Below, piece after piece: positions 1 to 14,152 of a stretch of 64,000 nucleotides of DNA. The position numbers were made by a program, and so were the translations under genes. The notes beneath the pieces were generated by a model. That model saw nothing but the letters and a program-made list of their open reading frames with translations, had not been told where the DNA came from and ran no database searches. Within the stretch, counting starts at the first letter, position 1. Every line of letters begins with the position of its first letter. The DNA is from Prosapia bicincta (Eukaryota; Arthropoda; Insecta; Hemiptera; Cercopidae). Where the stretch lies: contig JBAIZL010000002.1 of assembly GCA_036971475.1 (NCBI GenBank), positions 335,888,320 to 335,952,319 on the forward strand, read 5' to 3'.

Positions 1-1855
1 TATGTTAATTTCACCCTAAGCAAATAAACACTCACTGGATATAGTGATCTAAAAAAATTAATTTGCTATAAAGTTAAAAACTTAACAGGTTTACTTTTAA
101 TAACGATTTTACATGTAATTACTTCTTATTAGTATTTGAAGCTCCATCCAAAAATGAAGTATTAGTATCCTGTCACAGAAAACAAAATTTGACTTTGGAT
201 TCCCTTTTAAGGAACATGATAACATCTCTTTAATCGTTATAATGTTAATATTACTTGAAGTTGCACTCCATCTTTTGCAGATGTCACTAATGAGGGTTAC
301 GTTCACTGAATTTAATGCGAATAGTGAAACAGTGAATACTAAAACCAAACAAATCTAAGCAATATCTTATTTTACTTTAATATTGTATTATAAAGTGTGA
401 ATTAAAAGGCAATAATAATAATAATTTCATACTTTCTGATCTTATGGTATGGCAAAAATATAAAAGCTGTTGTTGGTTACACCTATTATCACCCTGGTAA
501 ATATTCAGTTATTCTTTTTCTCTTATAGTATTAGTTTTAACCAATTAATAAAAATCTCATAAATTGAAAAGATTAAAGTAGTTTACAACACATAGCATTG
601 CTTCTTCTCATAACCCATTTTTTTGAAAATTCACCAAATGGTTGTTTTTTTAATTTACATTCAGATTCATTTTTATGTCACTAAGGATAAAATTGTGAAA
701 ACATCAAATAGGTTTTTAGACATCAATATCCAGTTCTGTAGGTCTAAAAACTTTATTTTTGAGCTGACATGTCAAATAATTGAAAATGTTTAGTTCATAT
801 GAAAGTTTTTTTATAAAGCTATTGAAATTCACTAAACTCTTTTCTGTACTTATTAATAATGTACACCCATTTCTTCCTTAAAGAAGAGCAAGAAGAATGC
901 GTCTTTGGTTCTTATCTAAACTGTATTACACAACAATTTTTATAGTTTCAAAGCACAGCAGCAAATTCAAACTTCAATACAACTGGATCACCAATATCTT
1001 ACAACATTCTCTTTGTCTTTTATGACTGTTGCAATCAGATCATTTCTGTGTGACAAATTTTCCTCTATAAAAACCACCAACAATCAGTGAGTTAGTTGCA
1101 GTTTTATAAAAGCTTGCCGGTAAGCAATAAATAGAACCATATAAATGCAATTATTAAATCCCATTTGATTGATATAGGCTAAACGTTGCACTTTCATCTC
1201 ACTGAGATTATAGAGTAATAAACTTTATCAGTAGAAAATAATCACAGACATTAAGAAATCAAAGAACCCTATTGAAATGAGATAAGTAAGAACTGGTCAG
1301 CCACAACATATAAATGTCTATAATCATATTAAACATGTACAACAAATGAATGAATTTACTAAGCATTCTTAGTAAATGTTCTGTTGATTATTTTAGGAAA
1401 GTGCATTAACAGTCACAAAATATCATAGTCACATTTAGAATAGGGCTTCATTTGTGTGTAGGTGAAGAATATAATTTTCCCTTTTTATTTTTATTATTTG
1501 TATAATATGGCATTATAAATAGTGATATACTCTTGGCCAAACAACTTCCAATCTAATAATAACAATTTACAATCACAGAAGATCTTATGATTTTCTCACA
1601 CTCCAGATTTGATACTCCAGAAAAGATACTAAAAATACCCTCTTACTCAAAATCATTGAAAATTAAAAAATCTATACACTTGAAGCATTTCAATCCAATA
1701 ATAATAATTATTATTTTTTAAAATTTAATCTTTTATATTGAAACTGCTCTTATTAGACCAACCATCAATTTTCCATGCATAATTCCTACATCACATATAA
1801 TAACTAAAGATTAATTTTTTTTTCTGCGTTTATTACTACAATAACTGGAAGGGTT
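1..1855. other. AT-rich non-coding DNA, no gene recognised
   Basis: Only short random frames and A/T runs are seen. It is probably CLPX intron or upstream sequence. I looked for the missing CLPX zinc-domain exon (a first CxxC followed by an acceptor-compatible donor) and did not find it. Confidence 0.5.
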
Positions 1856-2350
1856 TATACCTCTTCGTTAGGATGTAGGTAAAGTCTTCTTTCATGTTTT
1901 CAAGCCTTCTTCTTCATTCCCCCTGACGTTTTTGAAATATTCAAATCTCTGTGGATACTTTCATTTTTAGAATACCATTGGCATTCCATATGGTTATCAT
2001 TAGCTCTTTCTTCCCCAACATTAATTATAACATTTTAGTATAGCTCCAGTATTTTTAGCTTCTATGATGTCAAGTCTAGTATTAGTATCAGTAATCGTCT
2101 CCATCATGTTTTGCAAAATCATCTTTATTGCTAAATCTTGGTTTGTTATTCTTACATTTTGGGTTATTTCAGGTTTACTATTCTTCACCATTTGGCTGTA
2201 ATTGATGATTTCTTCAACTTTGTTTGAAGTAAAGTTTCTTTAGAGTTGAGCTTTTGGTAATAATTTATTTTCTCTCATTCTTTCCAGCTCTCTAGCTTCT
2301 TTATATACCCTGTATTGTGCTTGATGTCATTCTGAGCAGTTGACGCATGT
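1856..2350 (-). pseudogene. LINE remnant: end of ORF1 and start of ORF2
   Basis: The - strand from about 2350 reads with few stops: HQAQYRVYKEARELERMREN, then KVEEIINYSQMVKNSKPEI and MMETITDTNTRLDIIEAKN, which resembles the tail of a jockey-type gag-like ORF1. It is followed within about 80 bp by ITIWNANGILK, the usual start of the ORF2 endonuclease. Stops break both parts. The clade is inferred from these motifs only. Confidence 0.5.
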
Positions 2351-2469
2351 AGGTAATACTTCTCTTGAATTGGTGCACAGTGTTAATGTCTCATGCGTGT
2401 TAATTGTGTCTGATTCCCATGCATCAGATACAAACGGAGACTTATCCACAAAATCTTTACGTGGGTTTA

Positions 2470-2620
2470 GAATGTCATTTCCCATCCAAAGTGCAACCTA
2501 CTGTGAAATACGCAGTTTGATATGTTTTCTTAATGTTAAAGATGTGAAATCAGCTGACATTCATCATGAAATTTGTGAATTGTACAGAGAAAACAACATG
2601 AGTGTTGGAATGGTATTGTT
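2470..2620 (+). pseudogene. Mariner transposase N-terminal fragment (+ arm)
   Basis: The + strand reads SATYCEIRSLICFLNVKDVK, then SADIHHEICELYRENNMSVG, matching the first helix-turn-helix of mariner transposases. It runs directly into a second mariner fragment of opposite orientation. It is too short to be functional. Confidence 0.65.
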
Positions 2621-2985
2621 CAAGAAATGTGAGAGAACTGGCTAAACGTTTGTTTTTGTGAATTTGCATCAGCATTTTCATATCCCAGTGTGAGCAAAAC
2701 TTTCGGTACTTCAAACATTCTGCCTTAATCTCGTAAATCACACTTCTTGACACTTGAGGAAACTCACAAGATAACGATAAAATTGTAAAGCTCTTGTTCT
2801 CTTTCACTTTTCCATGAATCGGTTGCATCAAGTCATCTGTGATGAATGAAGTTCGTCCACTCGACATCCACATTCGTACGGCTATCTTGAAAGGCTATCA
2901 CTCATTTACTTACCATCCCATCATTCATCACGTTTTCTTCCTACACTTCACAGATCTCACAATGATGTCAGCTGCTTTCACAACG
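2600..2985 (-). pseudogene. Mariner transposase N-terminal fragment (- arm)
   Basis: The - strand from 2985 reads VKAADIIVRSVKCR, then (after stops) MSSGRTSFITDDLMQP, ENKSFTILSLSCEFPQVSRS and KNKRLASSLTFLEQYHS. These match the DNA-binding half of mariner transposases up to the point before the catalytic domain. Stops and frameshifts are present and the catalytic half is missing. Confidence 0.7.
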
Positions 2986-3946
2986 TTAACATTAAAAAAA
3001 ACAAATGAAACTGTATCTCACACACATTTGTTTCGTTTGTATCATGCATTCATTCATTCATTCGTTTGTTCCATGGCAACACTTTTGAACAGAGGAGACA
3101 TTTTAAACAATCTTTAACAAGGCGCATGCACCAATTGCCGACCGCAGCGTTATAACAGTAGAATTTCAGAACTGTACTTACTTTAAAAACGCGCCTTGTA
3201 ATTGCAATAAATTTTATTTTGAAGAAATTAAAAACATATTAAACGAAAGGAAAGATATAAAGAGCACTTATTCAAGAAATCTACCTTGTATAAATAAAAG
3301 TTTTGTCACCTATTCAATTAAGGACAATTTCTGAGATAGAAGTTAAATAAAAATAATTAGGAAGTTTAAAAAAGGTATTAGAATATGAGGGGTTAGAAAT
3401 ATATTTAATAACATGAAAAATAATTGATGTCCATTGTTTGAAAAAAATTTACCACTTTGCTTATGAATACTAAGTCAAAGGTTTAATGCTGAGTTCATAA
3501 TACATCTCTTTTTATGATATACATGTGCCTGATAAGCCCAGTTTCAGTTTACAAATTTAATTTCAGCAAAATTCAAAGTTTTTAACTTATATTCAACAAG
3601 ATTCATTTGCATGTTATCATCCCACTTGCAATTATTCTCTCCTTAGTTTTCCTAAGCTCTTGCTGAAAAATTTTAACCCAGTCCAAGTATCTTCAATTTC
3701 ACCTAAATGATCTACCAGCTTTAGAATCAACCCTGATATGTTTATGAGTAAAATAAGTAATTTAGTTCTTCATGATGAATTTTCTTCATTTCCATGGTAG
3801 CAAATCATGATTCAAAATACAGTCAATTAAAGCAATCTTTTTGCAAAAAATTGCATTTTTCATATCTAAAGTGATGCTTCAAAGTCTTTCAAAACACCCA
3901 TTATTTAAAGTGTAGTAACATAGATTAACTTGTTTTTTGTTAACAG
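2986..3946. other. Non-coding stretch before the first CLPX exon found
   Basis: It contains a (CATT)n-like run near 3046-3064 and a 9-bp inverted repeat (acaaggcgc at 3117 and gcgccttgt at 3192). No coding signal was seen. Confidence 0.45.
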
Positions 3947-4092
3947 CCTCTACTAGGTTTGTAAGGTGTGAAAAATGTCAGCACTTCTTCATGGTGTTAT
4001 CAGAGCTCGACACTAAACGAACACTTAAACATCAGGCTGGGGAAGAGCATAAGAGTGGTTATGTACGCAAACCTCCTCCACCACCTAAGAAG
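3947..4092 (+). CDS. CLPX: CLPX exon: second half of zinc-binding domain and linker
   Basis: The acceptor is ttaacag before 3947 and the donor is GTATGT at 4093. The exon enters with two bases of a split codon and reads [19 protein letters not shown], the second CxxC half of the ClpX zinc-binding domain, then a PPPPPKK linker. The matching first CxxC is not visible upstream in the window. Confidence 0.9.
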
Positions 4093-7000
4093 GTATGTTT
4101 TACATTAACTGAATACTTTCATTATAGTAGCGATACAGCTAAAACTTCTAGAACCTTGAACTTTCTGTTTAAACATTTTACTATACATCAAGCAATAATA
4201 AAAGTAACATTACATTGTAGTTATTGTTGACTATTAGCAAGTTTTGGTTAAGTTGGCTATTTAACTTTTTACCAGATTTTATTTGTGATAATTTGCTTAG
4301 GAAATCACTTCACTTTAAAATCCATTTTAGGTCTTTATATTAATTGAAAACTCCTTTTTTTACATTTAAATTAGAACCACTAAATTTAGCCAACTTCAAT
4401 TAAAGTTCAATTCTCACTTACACTAAATTTAGTTGCCATAGCAACAGTTTACAATTCCATTGCTTAATTGAGATTCATTAATTCTTAATTAATTAATTGA
4501 TTCACCGAACGTAATGGGCTACAAAATTCAAGAGTACATTGCTTAAACTCACTGCTTACAGTATCCACTTATCAAATTATATTGAGATTATAACTTAATG
4601 CCATAGTACATAAATGATAACCTAGATGTATCTTATTACATATGTCACTATGTTGAATATTTAAAACAACATAAATTACTATCAGACTCTTTTTAATATA
4701 TATTACACTTATTAGATTGTAAACCAGAATTAATAACCATAATTCTTTACCACGATTGGATTATTTATTTAAAAACAAAAAAAATGGAAAGTAGTATAGT
4801 TCATTACTATTTCAATTAATTTTTATCAATAACATCTGAATAGAGGTTTGTACATTTACAATTTATAAATATTATATTTGTACATTTAAATTTGTAAATA
4901 TTTATTTAGTATCTACAAATAGTATGAATTGTTAATTTGAGGGAAAATTTAATTATATAAAAATGTTCGATTTCAACTCAAATTTATATCAAAACTTTGA
5001 TTCAGTTGTGATACAATTATTGCAAACACTGACATTTATATTAAAGTAGAATGATTTTAAGAAACAGTTATTTTCATGATTTTTCACTGTAAACGTATTT
5101 TTTTTAGCAATTTTCAGAAAAAAATTCATATATTTAATGTTCTAAATTAAAAAATTATATTAATATTGATAAGTCATTAATAATTCTTAAATTGAATATT
5201 TTGTTGGTGCTTATCCTATTGGCTGAATGGTTGCAGATATATGAATACCTCAATAAGCTAGTGGTAGGGCAAGAACATGCCAAGAAAGTTCTGTCAGTTG
5301 CTGTTTATAACCATTATAAAAGAATTTATAATAATGTACCAACACAACCTTCGAGCAATAGGAACGATGTTGCTATTATGGATCAAACAACTCAGTACCC
5401 ATTTAGTCATAGAGGTAATGTTATTTACAGTTTCAGATCATGTTATTATAAACTTCTATATTTCTAATTTATAATCAGAAATATTTTTTAATTATATAAT
5501 CTTGTAAGCCAACTAAATTGATAAGTAAAAACTTTTGTAATGTTTATATTTATAATTAAATTAAAATATTTTGAAATAGAAGATACCATTAAAATTAGCA
5601 ACATTTATATTTTATTCAGGTCACAGTTTCGCATTTTATCTTTAGGTATTTTTAAGATAACTTATAATAAAATTGATATCTGATTACTGCTATTCTGTGT
5701 ATTATTTCCAATTTTCAATCAAATGATAGTTACTATTTTCTGTGTCAAGTAATGTCAGTCAGTTTGACTAGTATTGCTTAAGAATGGTAGTAAATGATTT
5801 GAATCAGATAGGATAACAAGAATAAGGGCATACAACCACCTGGTTTAGAAGGTAGGAAATTATTATGGCTCTTCCTTGTGGTTGCATACTTGCATTATAC
5901 CTACTGCAAGAACATAGGGATATATATTGAAGTAGAGAAAATATGACAAATTTAGGACTAAGGATAGGCCATAATAATCATTTACTTACTGAGTTACTAG
6001 CCAACGCCCACCCTTGGCAGTTGAGCCATGCTGACCAGTAGAGATGGACCTCCTTGAAGGTGGGACTGTTGTAATTCTGGGCCTGGTCCAGGGCTGTGCA
6101 ATCATTAAGGTGTTCGCCATAAGTTCACCACCACACAACAGACACTCTGGTGTCAGTAGCACATGGATGTGGTGGAGGTGCGGCGTAAGGTAATCATGAC
6201 CTATCCTCAATCTGAAATCTGCAATGCTAACAGATCTGGGCAAGTCATGGTCAGTTGATCTCCCCAACACAAGGCTCCCACTGCTTTCCTGCTGAGAGTT
6301 CCCTCTATTGATCGTGATCCCATTTTTTACACATCTTTATTAGGGACCTGGAGGGGTGTAGTGAACTCAGATGCTTGGACTGAGAGAGGCTTGTTCCCTA
6401 CTTGCTAGTTGATCAGTCTTTTCATTGCCAGTGATATTTACATAGCTTGGGATCCATTTGAAATTAAGTACTTACCGGCATTTATGAGAAAATTTAGTTT
6501 TCTTCTACAGACTATGGTTCTACTAAAGTCAGTCTGTGAGTTTCCAGAGAGGTTCAGGATGGCGGTCTTAGAGTCAAGAAGGAAAACCGCCTTAGCAGGA
6601 GCAGTCAGGTTCTCAAGCTCAATAGCTGCAGCATATATGGGAGCTACCTCACCGTTGTGGTTGCTAAGGGAGGCCCTGACAGCAGAAAATCCCTTAAAGT
6701 GTATGCAATAGTATAGAGCATCTGTTTCGCCTGATCCTGGCATGGATGATCCATCAGTGTATATTTGGAGCTATTCTGGTGCAGGGTATTTTTCATTGAT
6801 TTTTCATAGAGCTGGACTTCTAAGCTCTTGGTCCGAATATGCATGTTTTGGCAACTGGTAGTCTGTCAGGAGGAGCTCTACTTTAGGGAGCTCCTGGAAG
6901 CAGTCCTGATAAGCAATAAGCAAAGCTAGTTCTCATAGAGTGATTCCAAACTATTTATGAAGGTACTGGTAACAGACAAGAATGGTTCGCTAGGCTTTGA

Positions 7001-10000
7001 GTCGCTATCTGTTTGCGGTACTCGTCCCAAGGTTTGTTTGTTCATTTAAATCGTTCCCAGAAACATAGAACTGGTGTCTCCCTGCGTATTTGTATCGGTT
7101 CAATCTCAGTTTAAGCCTCCATTGCTTCACCAGTTATATCACTCTTAAAGCATTGTATTGAGCTAAATCAAGTAAATTTATGGAGCATTTACTGGCTGTG
7201 GCCGTCACCTTGCTACCTTATTCTAAAATCTGTCTTATATAAGACTTGTAAGCAGTTTTTAGAACATCTTGTTTAGCTCCCAAGTAGTACCTGTTAGTCT
7301 CTTGAGTAATCTTGTTCATTTTATAGCTTGTTCAACACACTGGGCAGTATGTGGTTTCAATGACATACGAAGTGTGTTCAAAAAATACCAGGAATGTTTA
7401 AATTTGGAGAGTCCAATTGTCAAAACTATTTTTATTGTGTTGGTATACATGCCCTTGAAGTATGGCACCATTTTCAGCTGTATTCATTGTTTACTTTATC
7501 TGTGGCAGCCGCTAAGGTTAGACGTGTTTTCATGAGCTCGGCAATTTTCGATTGTTAAAAAAAATGGATCAAAGAATTTTAAGTTTTGCGTAAAAAATGA
7601 AATAAAGTGTAGCAAAATGTGAAGTGTTAACAAAGGCCTATGGTGAGTCTGCTATGAAAAAAAAACAAGTATTTACGAGTGGTATAAGCGTTTCCAAGAT
7701 GGCTGCAAAGACTTTGACAATGACGAACGCCCCAGCACATCAACAAGCGATGAAAACGTGGAAAAAGTGGAAGCAATGGTTATGAATGATCGCCGAATCA
7801 CAATCAGAGAAGTCGCTGATGATGTTGGCATATTGATTGACTCATGCCATGACATTTTTGCGAACATTTTGGGTATGATACGTGGCTGCAAAATTTGTCC
7901 CAAAATTGTTAAATTTTGAACAAAAACAGCAGCGAATGGAAATTGCTTAGGAATCACTAAATGAAACAGCCGACGAAACATGGGTGTATGGATATGATGT
8001 CGAAACGAAGGCTCAATTGTCCCAGTTTAAGCATTTTGGCTCTCCAAGACCGAAAAAGGCATGGCAAGTGCGGTCGAACGTCAAGGTTATGCTTACTGTG
8101 TTCTTTGATTTTAATGGCATAGTGCATCATGAATTCTTGCCACAAGGTCAAACGATCAATAAAGTGTACTATCTACAAGTTCAACGCCGTTTGCATGAAG
8201 CAGTGTGAAGAAAACGTCCGGATTTGTGGCAAAACAATTCATGACTTTTGCATCACGATAATGCACCAGCTCACACTTAGTTGCTTGTTCGTGATTTTTC
8301 GGCAAAAAATAACACTGTAATGATGCCCCAACCTCCATATTCGCCAGACATGGCCCCTTGTAACTTTTACTTTTTTCCAAAAATAAAAACAAACCTTAAA
8401 GGGTCGTCGTTTCACAAGCATAGATGACATTAAAAGTGCATCGCTGAAAGAGCTAAAACCTATCCCAAAGATCGAGTTCCAGAAGTGTTTTGAGAATTGG
8501 AAAAAGCGCTGGCATAAGTGCATAATATCTAGTGGGGACTACATTGAAGGGGACAATATTGATGTAGATGAATAAATAACTATTTTTTTTCAAAAAACGA
8601 AAATGCCAGGTATTTTTTGAACACACCTCGTATGTAACTTTCAAGTATCTTGAAATATCGCTGTTAGCCAACTTTGAGTTCTTGTATGTTAAGCTCACTT
8701 TTGGGATTCTGGTGGAAATTGAGAAAAGTTGGAACAACATTTTTGAGGTGTTTACGGTCATGGCATTATACTCTGCCCATTTTTCAAATCTTAGCCCATA
8801 ATAATCCCGGTATTGGTAGAAAGTGGGCAGGGAACCTTCCCTAAAATTGACAATCTCTAACAAGGTCAAAAATAGATATCTCTGCCCATTCCTTTTCCTT
8901 AAGAATATAGGTAAAATAATTTGTTAACATTTTTAGAGTTTATTGTTTTTTAAAAAAATTATTGTGATTTTAATTTAAAATTGAACGATTTTGTTTAAAT
9001 ACTTACCAAAACTATAAACAAATAAATACATAAAAAAGGTCAGCTAGTTTATATTAACTGGATAGTTTGATGAGTTTTGTCACCACAAACGAATTATAAT
9101 TAATTCCGTAGACAGGCATATTGCATTTTAAACCAACTCCTTTGATTATTAATTGCACCTCCATAACTAATTTCAACAAATTTTAAATTAAGCTATTTAC
9201 AACTTATCAGGATAAAGTTTATGAAAGTTAGTTATTTTACTTTTTCTAGTTTTTTCCATCAAATTAAATTAATTCAGTTTTAAATAGTTTTCAACAGGTT
9301 AACCATATTCTGTTTTACAGCTACTTTAATCAAAATTAGCACTTCATAATTATTCACTGTTTTATCTTGTTTCTCTCCTTAATTTTTTTTCAACAAAGGT
9401 GAATATAAAGCATTTACATCATCTTCAAAATGTTAGTGATTGGCAACCAAAATTTAAATGCTATTGTATCAATATAAAGCATACAATACAAAAATTTCAA
9501 TTGATTATACGTTTACATATAGAGTAAATGTGGCTATATTTCTTAAGCACTTGGTATTAATAGCTTTATAAAATTATTGTAGTTCATTTTATTTATTTTT
9601 CTGTTTTACAGATTTGTTAAATATAAATGGAATTGGATCTAATTTAGGGTTCCAATCTCCTGATATTGAACCCAGAAGAAATCAAGGGATGTCATCAAAT
9701 GCACTAGGAAGCGATATTTTAGATTCAAACATTCATGAACTGTTGTTGGAAAAAAGTAACATATTACTACTAGGTCCTACAGGCTGTGGTAAAAATATCA
9801 GCAATTGCTTATTAACTTTTTAAGTTTTAAATTCATAACTTAATTTGGTTTGAAATTAATTTGCATGTTTATTAAACATCATATTAATTTTAAAACAATG
9901 AAGAAACTAAAGAAAAGATCCGCAAACATTTGAACAGTTAGTTTTTCAATCTATTTTTGACCTTATTTAAAATAAATGGTTCAATGCTGAGTGCTGCTCT

Positions 10001-13000
10001 CCTGCGGCAACTATTGAAACTAATAACTATTTTGTGTTTACTTTTATCAAATACTAATATTAAAAAAACCATTACATTGTCTTTAAAAATTTTCTAAACC
10101 TAAAAGATGAGTTAGGTAGGTAAGTAAGTAGGAGAAAATTGTAAAGTAAGGTGAATGTCTATTAGGAGCAATATTATAGGTGGTGTGTATGATTGTTGTT
10201 GACTAGGGTACCAATGGTGACCTAATTACCAATACTTATGGCCTCCATTGTAGGAGTATCAAATATTATCTGTTCATGTATTTGTAAACTTAATCAGCAA
10301 GTACTAGACAGACTAAAGACATTATTATTCATTTAATAAGTTTATAAAATACAATTCTATTTAAATAAATATTAATATGAAACAATGTTATGATTACTTA
10401 TAATGCATAAATAGTGTTAGGGTTCGTTTTCTTTTAACCTTTTAAACTAACCTATTGGCTCTTATGATGCAAGAATGATAAACGTGATACACTGTTAATG
10501 ATGCAAGAATTTCATTTTTAATTTATGTTTAGTTTTTAGCCCCTGAATAAAATTTAACATATATACTTATAAGTAAGATTTTACTTTCATTTATTGAAAC
10601 CAGTGGTTTTAAATGAGTTATCGATTGGAATAAATTCCCTGAATAAACATGAACCACAGACATATTTACGTATAAGTATCATTTTATTTTCATTTATCAT
10701 AATCAGTAGTTCTAAATGATTTGTGAATTGGAATTAATTAGTGGTATTTATTGGTTTTTTAGGATTTACAAAGATGTATAATTTTTAATTTTAACAGTTC
10801 AATTGTGTTTTGTTTGTGTAAATTCTGGTCAAAAGACCAAAAAGGTAGAAAATCAAAAATTTTATATAATTTCAGAGCTTTTGACTTGACATTTGATAAA
10901 ACTAAAAATAGGCTGATCTCATTTTAATAGTGGCAGTGTATTACACACAGACATGCGTGCACACATACACACACACACACAGTTGTTTTCTGTTTCAAGT
11001 AAAAGTTTAATGTAACTGATATAGATATTCATTTTAGTCACTTAACGCATTAACTGCTGATCACCTAAACTACGATATTCCTTAAGACTCTGACATAAGA
11101 TATCTGCTTATCATACACAAATTAATCATAACAGCTGGGAACCAGCATTGAAAACAGATCACAAGTACTACTCTAGAAACTAACAAAGAACCAGCTTTAC
11201 ACACCAAAGCTCTGATCACACTAACAACAAAGCTGAAGAGAACAACATAATCCGCTTGCTGTCTGTATCCCACAGAAAATTCCACTTGAAAATAAATATT
11301 TACTACTATTAGTATCACTTGGCAAAAAACCACTACTTACTGACATTTTTCAGTAGACAAGTTTTTTTTTTGACACGTGATACCGATGTACACTTCCAAG
11401 ATGTACAGCACAAAAACTGCAAGTTATAAATATTAAATTTATATACGAGGGTGGTCCACAAAGTAACCGCCATTTGGGCGTGGTGCTATAAGTAGTGGGG
11501 GTAGTGCCGCCATTTTCACATCAGTGTGCGCAGCCGTTCAGTACGATTCTAGCTGTGCAAGGGAGAGCATCGTGCGATCGCACGTTCTTTTGTTATAACG
11601 TAAAAACATGAGCGCCGTGATAGAAAATCCCGCCAAGTGTGAAGTGCGTGGTGTAATAAGATTTCTTGGTCGAAAAGTTACACAGCAGCTGAAATTCATC
11701 GTGAATTGAGTGCGGTGTATGGCCCAAACATTATGAACAAAGGTGTTGTCCGTCAATGGGTTTGTTTTTTTAAAAATGGAAGAACGAACGTTCATGATGA
11801 AGACCGGAGTGGTAGGCCATCTCTCGTCAGTGATGACTTGGTGAAAAAAGTGGATGAGAAAATTCGAGAGAACCGTCGTTTCACAATCTCGGAACTTTCA
11901 GATCATTTCTCGAAGTCTTGTGCATGAGATAGTAACAGAAAAACTAGGCTATCACAAGTTTTGTGCTCGTTGGATTCTGAAAGTGCTCACCGATGATCAC
12001 AAAATGAAAAGAATGAGTTCTGCCATAGACTTTCTTACTTGGTATGACATTGAAGGAGAAACGTTTTTGAAGAGGATTGTTACAGGAGATGAGACTTGGA
12101 TAGCTTATGTGAATGCAAAAACAAAACAACAGTCAATGCAATGGGGTCATACCGCTTTGCCAAACAAGCCAATCTTTTTCAGCGAGAAAATTGATGACTA
12201 CAGTTTTTTGGGATGCTAAGGGCATCTTGCTCGTTGAATTTATGAAGTGTGGTATGACCATTACAGCTGCAGCTTATTGTGAAACCTTAGAACGGTTAAA
12301 ACGAGCAATTCAAAGCAAGCGTCGTGGTCTTCTGACATCTGGCGTTGTGTTTGTCCATGACAATGCCCGCCCTCACACAGCTCAAAAAACAACTGAACTT
12401 TTGGAAAAGTTCGAATGGGGCGTTTTTGACCCCCCCCCCCCCCTACAGCCCGGACTTGGCTCCCAGTGATTTCCATCTTTTCCCGTACATGAAGCGGTGG
12501 CTTGCATCTCAGAGGTTTGCGAGTGATGAAGAGCTTCAAAACGCTGTGACAGGTTGGCTACGTTCTCAGGCGGCAGATTTTTTTAAATAAGGAATATCAA
12601 AAACTGTTAAAAGATATGATAAGTGCTTGAATTTGTATGGTGAATATGTAGAAAAGTAGAGAATAGCTGTAGTTCTAACATGTATATAATAAAATTTTTG
12701 TATCTCAACTGTTTTTTTTAAATTTCAAAACGGAGGTTACTTTGTGGACCACCCTCGTACTTTTAAATATAATAATAAATATTAAATTTTATACCGCTGT
12801 TGCTGAGAAGCCAGTGAAGGGAGGAGCTGGTGGCCATAGTATTTCTTATACCAGAAGGTCATACATGGAAAGTTATGTGTTTAACACTATATCAGTACGG
12901 ACATGTTTTTAAAATAAATCATTTGAATACTGAAAAGTTAGTTATGTTTTTTTTCTCACGCCAGTTCTGTGTTATAGGTAAAACTCTACTTATAAAGACT

Positions 13001-13165
13001 CTAGCTCAGTGTTTAGATGTTCCGTTTGCAATTTGTGACTGTACTACACTGACACAAGCTGGTTATGTTGGGGAAGACATTGAAAGTGTTATAGCGAAAT
13101 TATTGCAAGATGCTAATTATAGCACGGAAAAAGCACAGTCTGGTGAGTATTTACAGTTTCAAAAA

Positions 13166-13217
<52 letters not shown>

Positions 13218-14040
13218 TTTCTACTGTGAAATTATTAATAGGTCTAAAGATATTTGCTACTTAATTAATAATGTACATTATTAACTCTCGATGATTCATG
13301 ACAGATTTCCTGCAAATTACAGAATTGTGAGTTATCCACAAAAATTGAATTAAGTTAAACATCCAAAAAAGACCATGGTATTTATTTTATAGGTTTCCTG
13401 AATAACACATAAAACAAAATGCAAATGAATTATTTATTTTAAATTTACAATAAGATTAATAAAATAATATTTTGGGTTGTTTTACAAAAGGAAAAATCAT
13501 TTAGGCTTAACTAACTATAAAATAGGTCACTTTTTATATTTCTGCACTGGTTTTGATTTTATCATACACTTGTAACATCTTGTAATGCCAACATCTGTAA
13601 ATGAAAATTCGTGGTTTTTAACAAACGTTAAAAGCATCCTAATAGTGCTGATCAATAAGGTGTAAGTGCTGACACCTCAGTTAACTTTTTTTTGCTGTGT
13701 CATGTCCTGCAGTTATATCTTGAGTTTTATGAATAAATAAATGCTTATTTATGCTCTAATTAATGTCTGTTCCTCATAATTAACTCATTGATTTGTTTGT
13801 TTATCTCATGGTTTGAAAAGATATCGTTTATCTCATGTATGATGCTTGACCAAGATATAAGTGAAATCTGTTTGTCATCATATAAATGCCTATAGCCAGT
13901 ATTACTACAGGCAAATACTTATCCAAACTTTTACTCTAGAAGCTTTTACCCCTTAATTGGCTTCATTGTTCAATTGAGGGGTAGACTGCAGTGAGTGGTT
14001 AAACGCAGTGATGTAGCCTCTAGATCTTTGTTAATGTGTG

Positions 14041-14098
<58 letters not shown>

Positions 14099-14099
14099 G

Positions 14100-14152
<53 letters not shown>

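Larger units (their letters stand above)
5830..8890 (-). pseudogene. Jockey-like LINE remnant (RT end, RNase H, C-terminal domain), split by a mariner
   Basis: The - strand from about 8890 reads [40 protein letters not shown] (end of the reverse transcriptase domain), is broken at 8630 by the mariner, and resumes below 7368 with [17 protein letters not shown]. Near 6740-6440 it shows an RNase H-like part ([40 protein letters not shown]). Near 6250-5990 is a C-terminal zinc-type part ([29 protein letters not shown]). Frameshifts and stops are frequent. The remnant sits in the second CLPX intron of the window, antisense to CLPX. Confidence 0.8.

Noticed and set aside
3117..3200. Short inverted repeat acaaggcgc/gcgccttgt as transposon ends
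   Set aside because: Only 9 bp, no target duplication and no internal element features.
4093..4230. Extension of the CLPX exon to the frame stop at 4230
   Set aside because: The donor GTATGT at 4093 follows the conserved proline-lysine linker, and the next conserved residues start at 5237; the extension is intron.
8239..8523. - strand frames across the mariner 1 catalytic region
   Set aside because: They are shadows of the + strand transposase; the conserved residues read only on the + strand.
11538..11795. 85-codon - strand frame over mariner 2
   Set aside because: It is antisense to the mariner transposase, whose conserved motifs are on the + strand.
13169..14150. Regulatory TATA-type promoter
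   Set aside because: The TA tracts are long microsatellites inside an intron with no transcription-start context.
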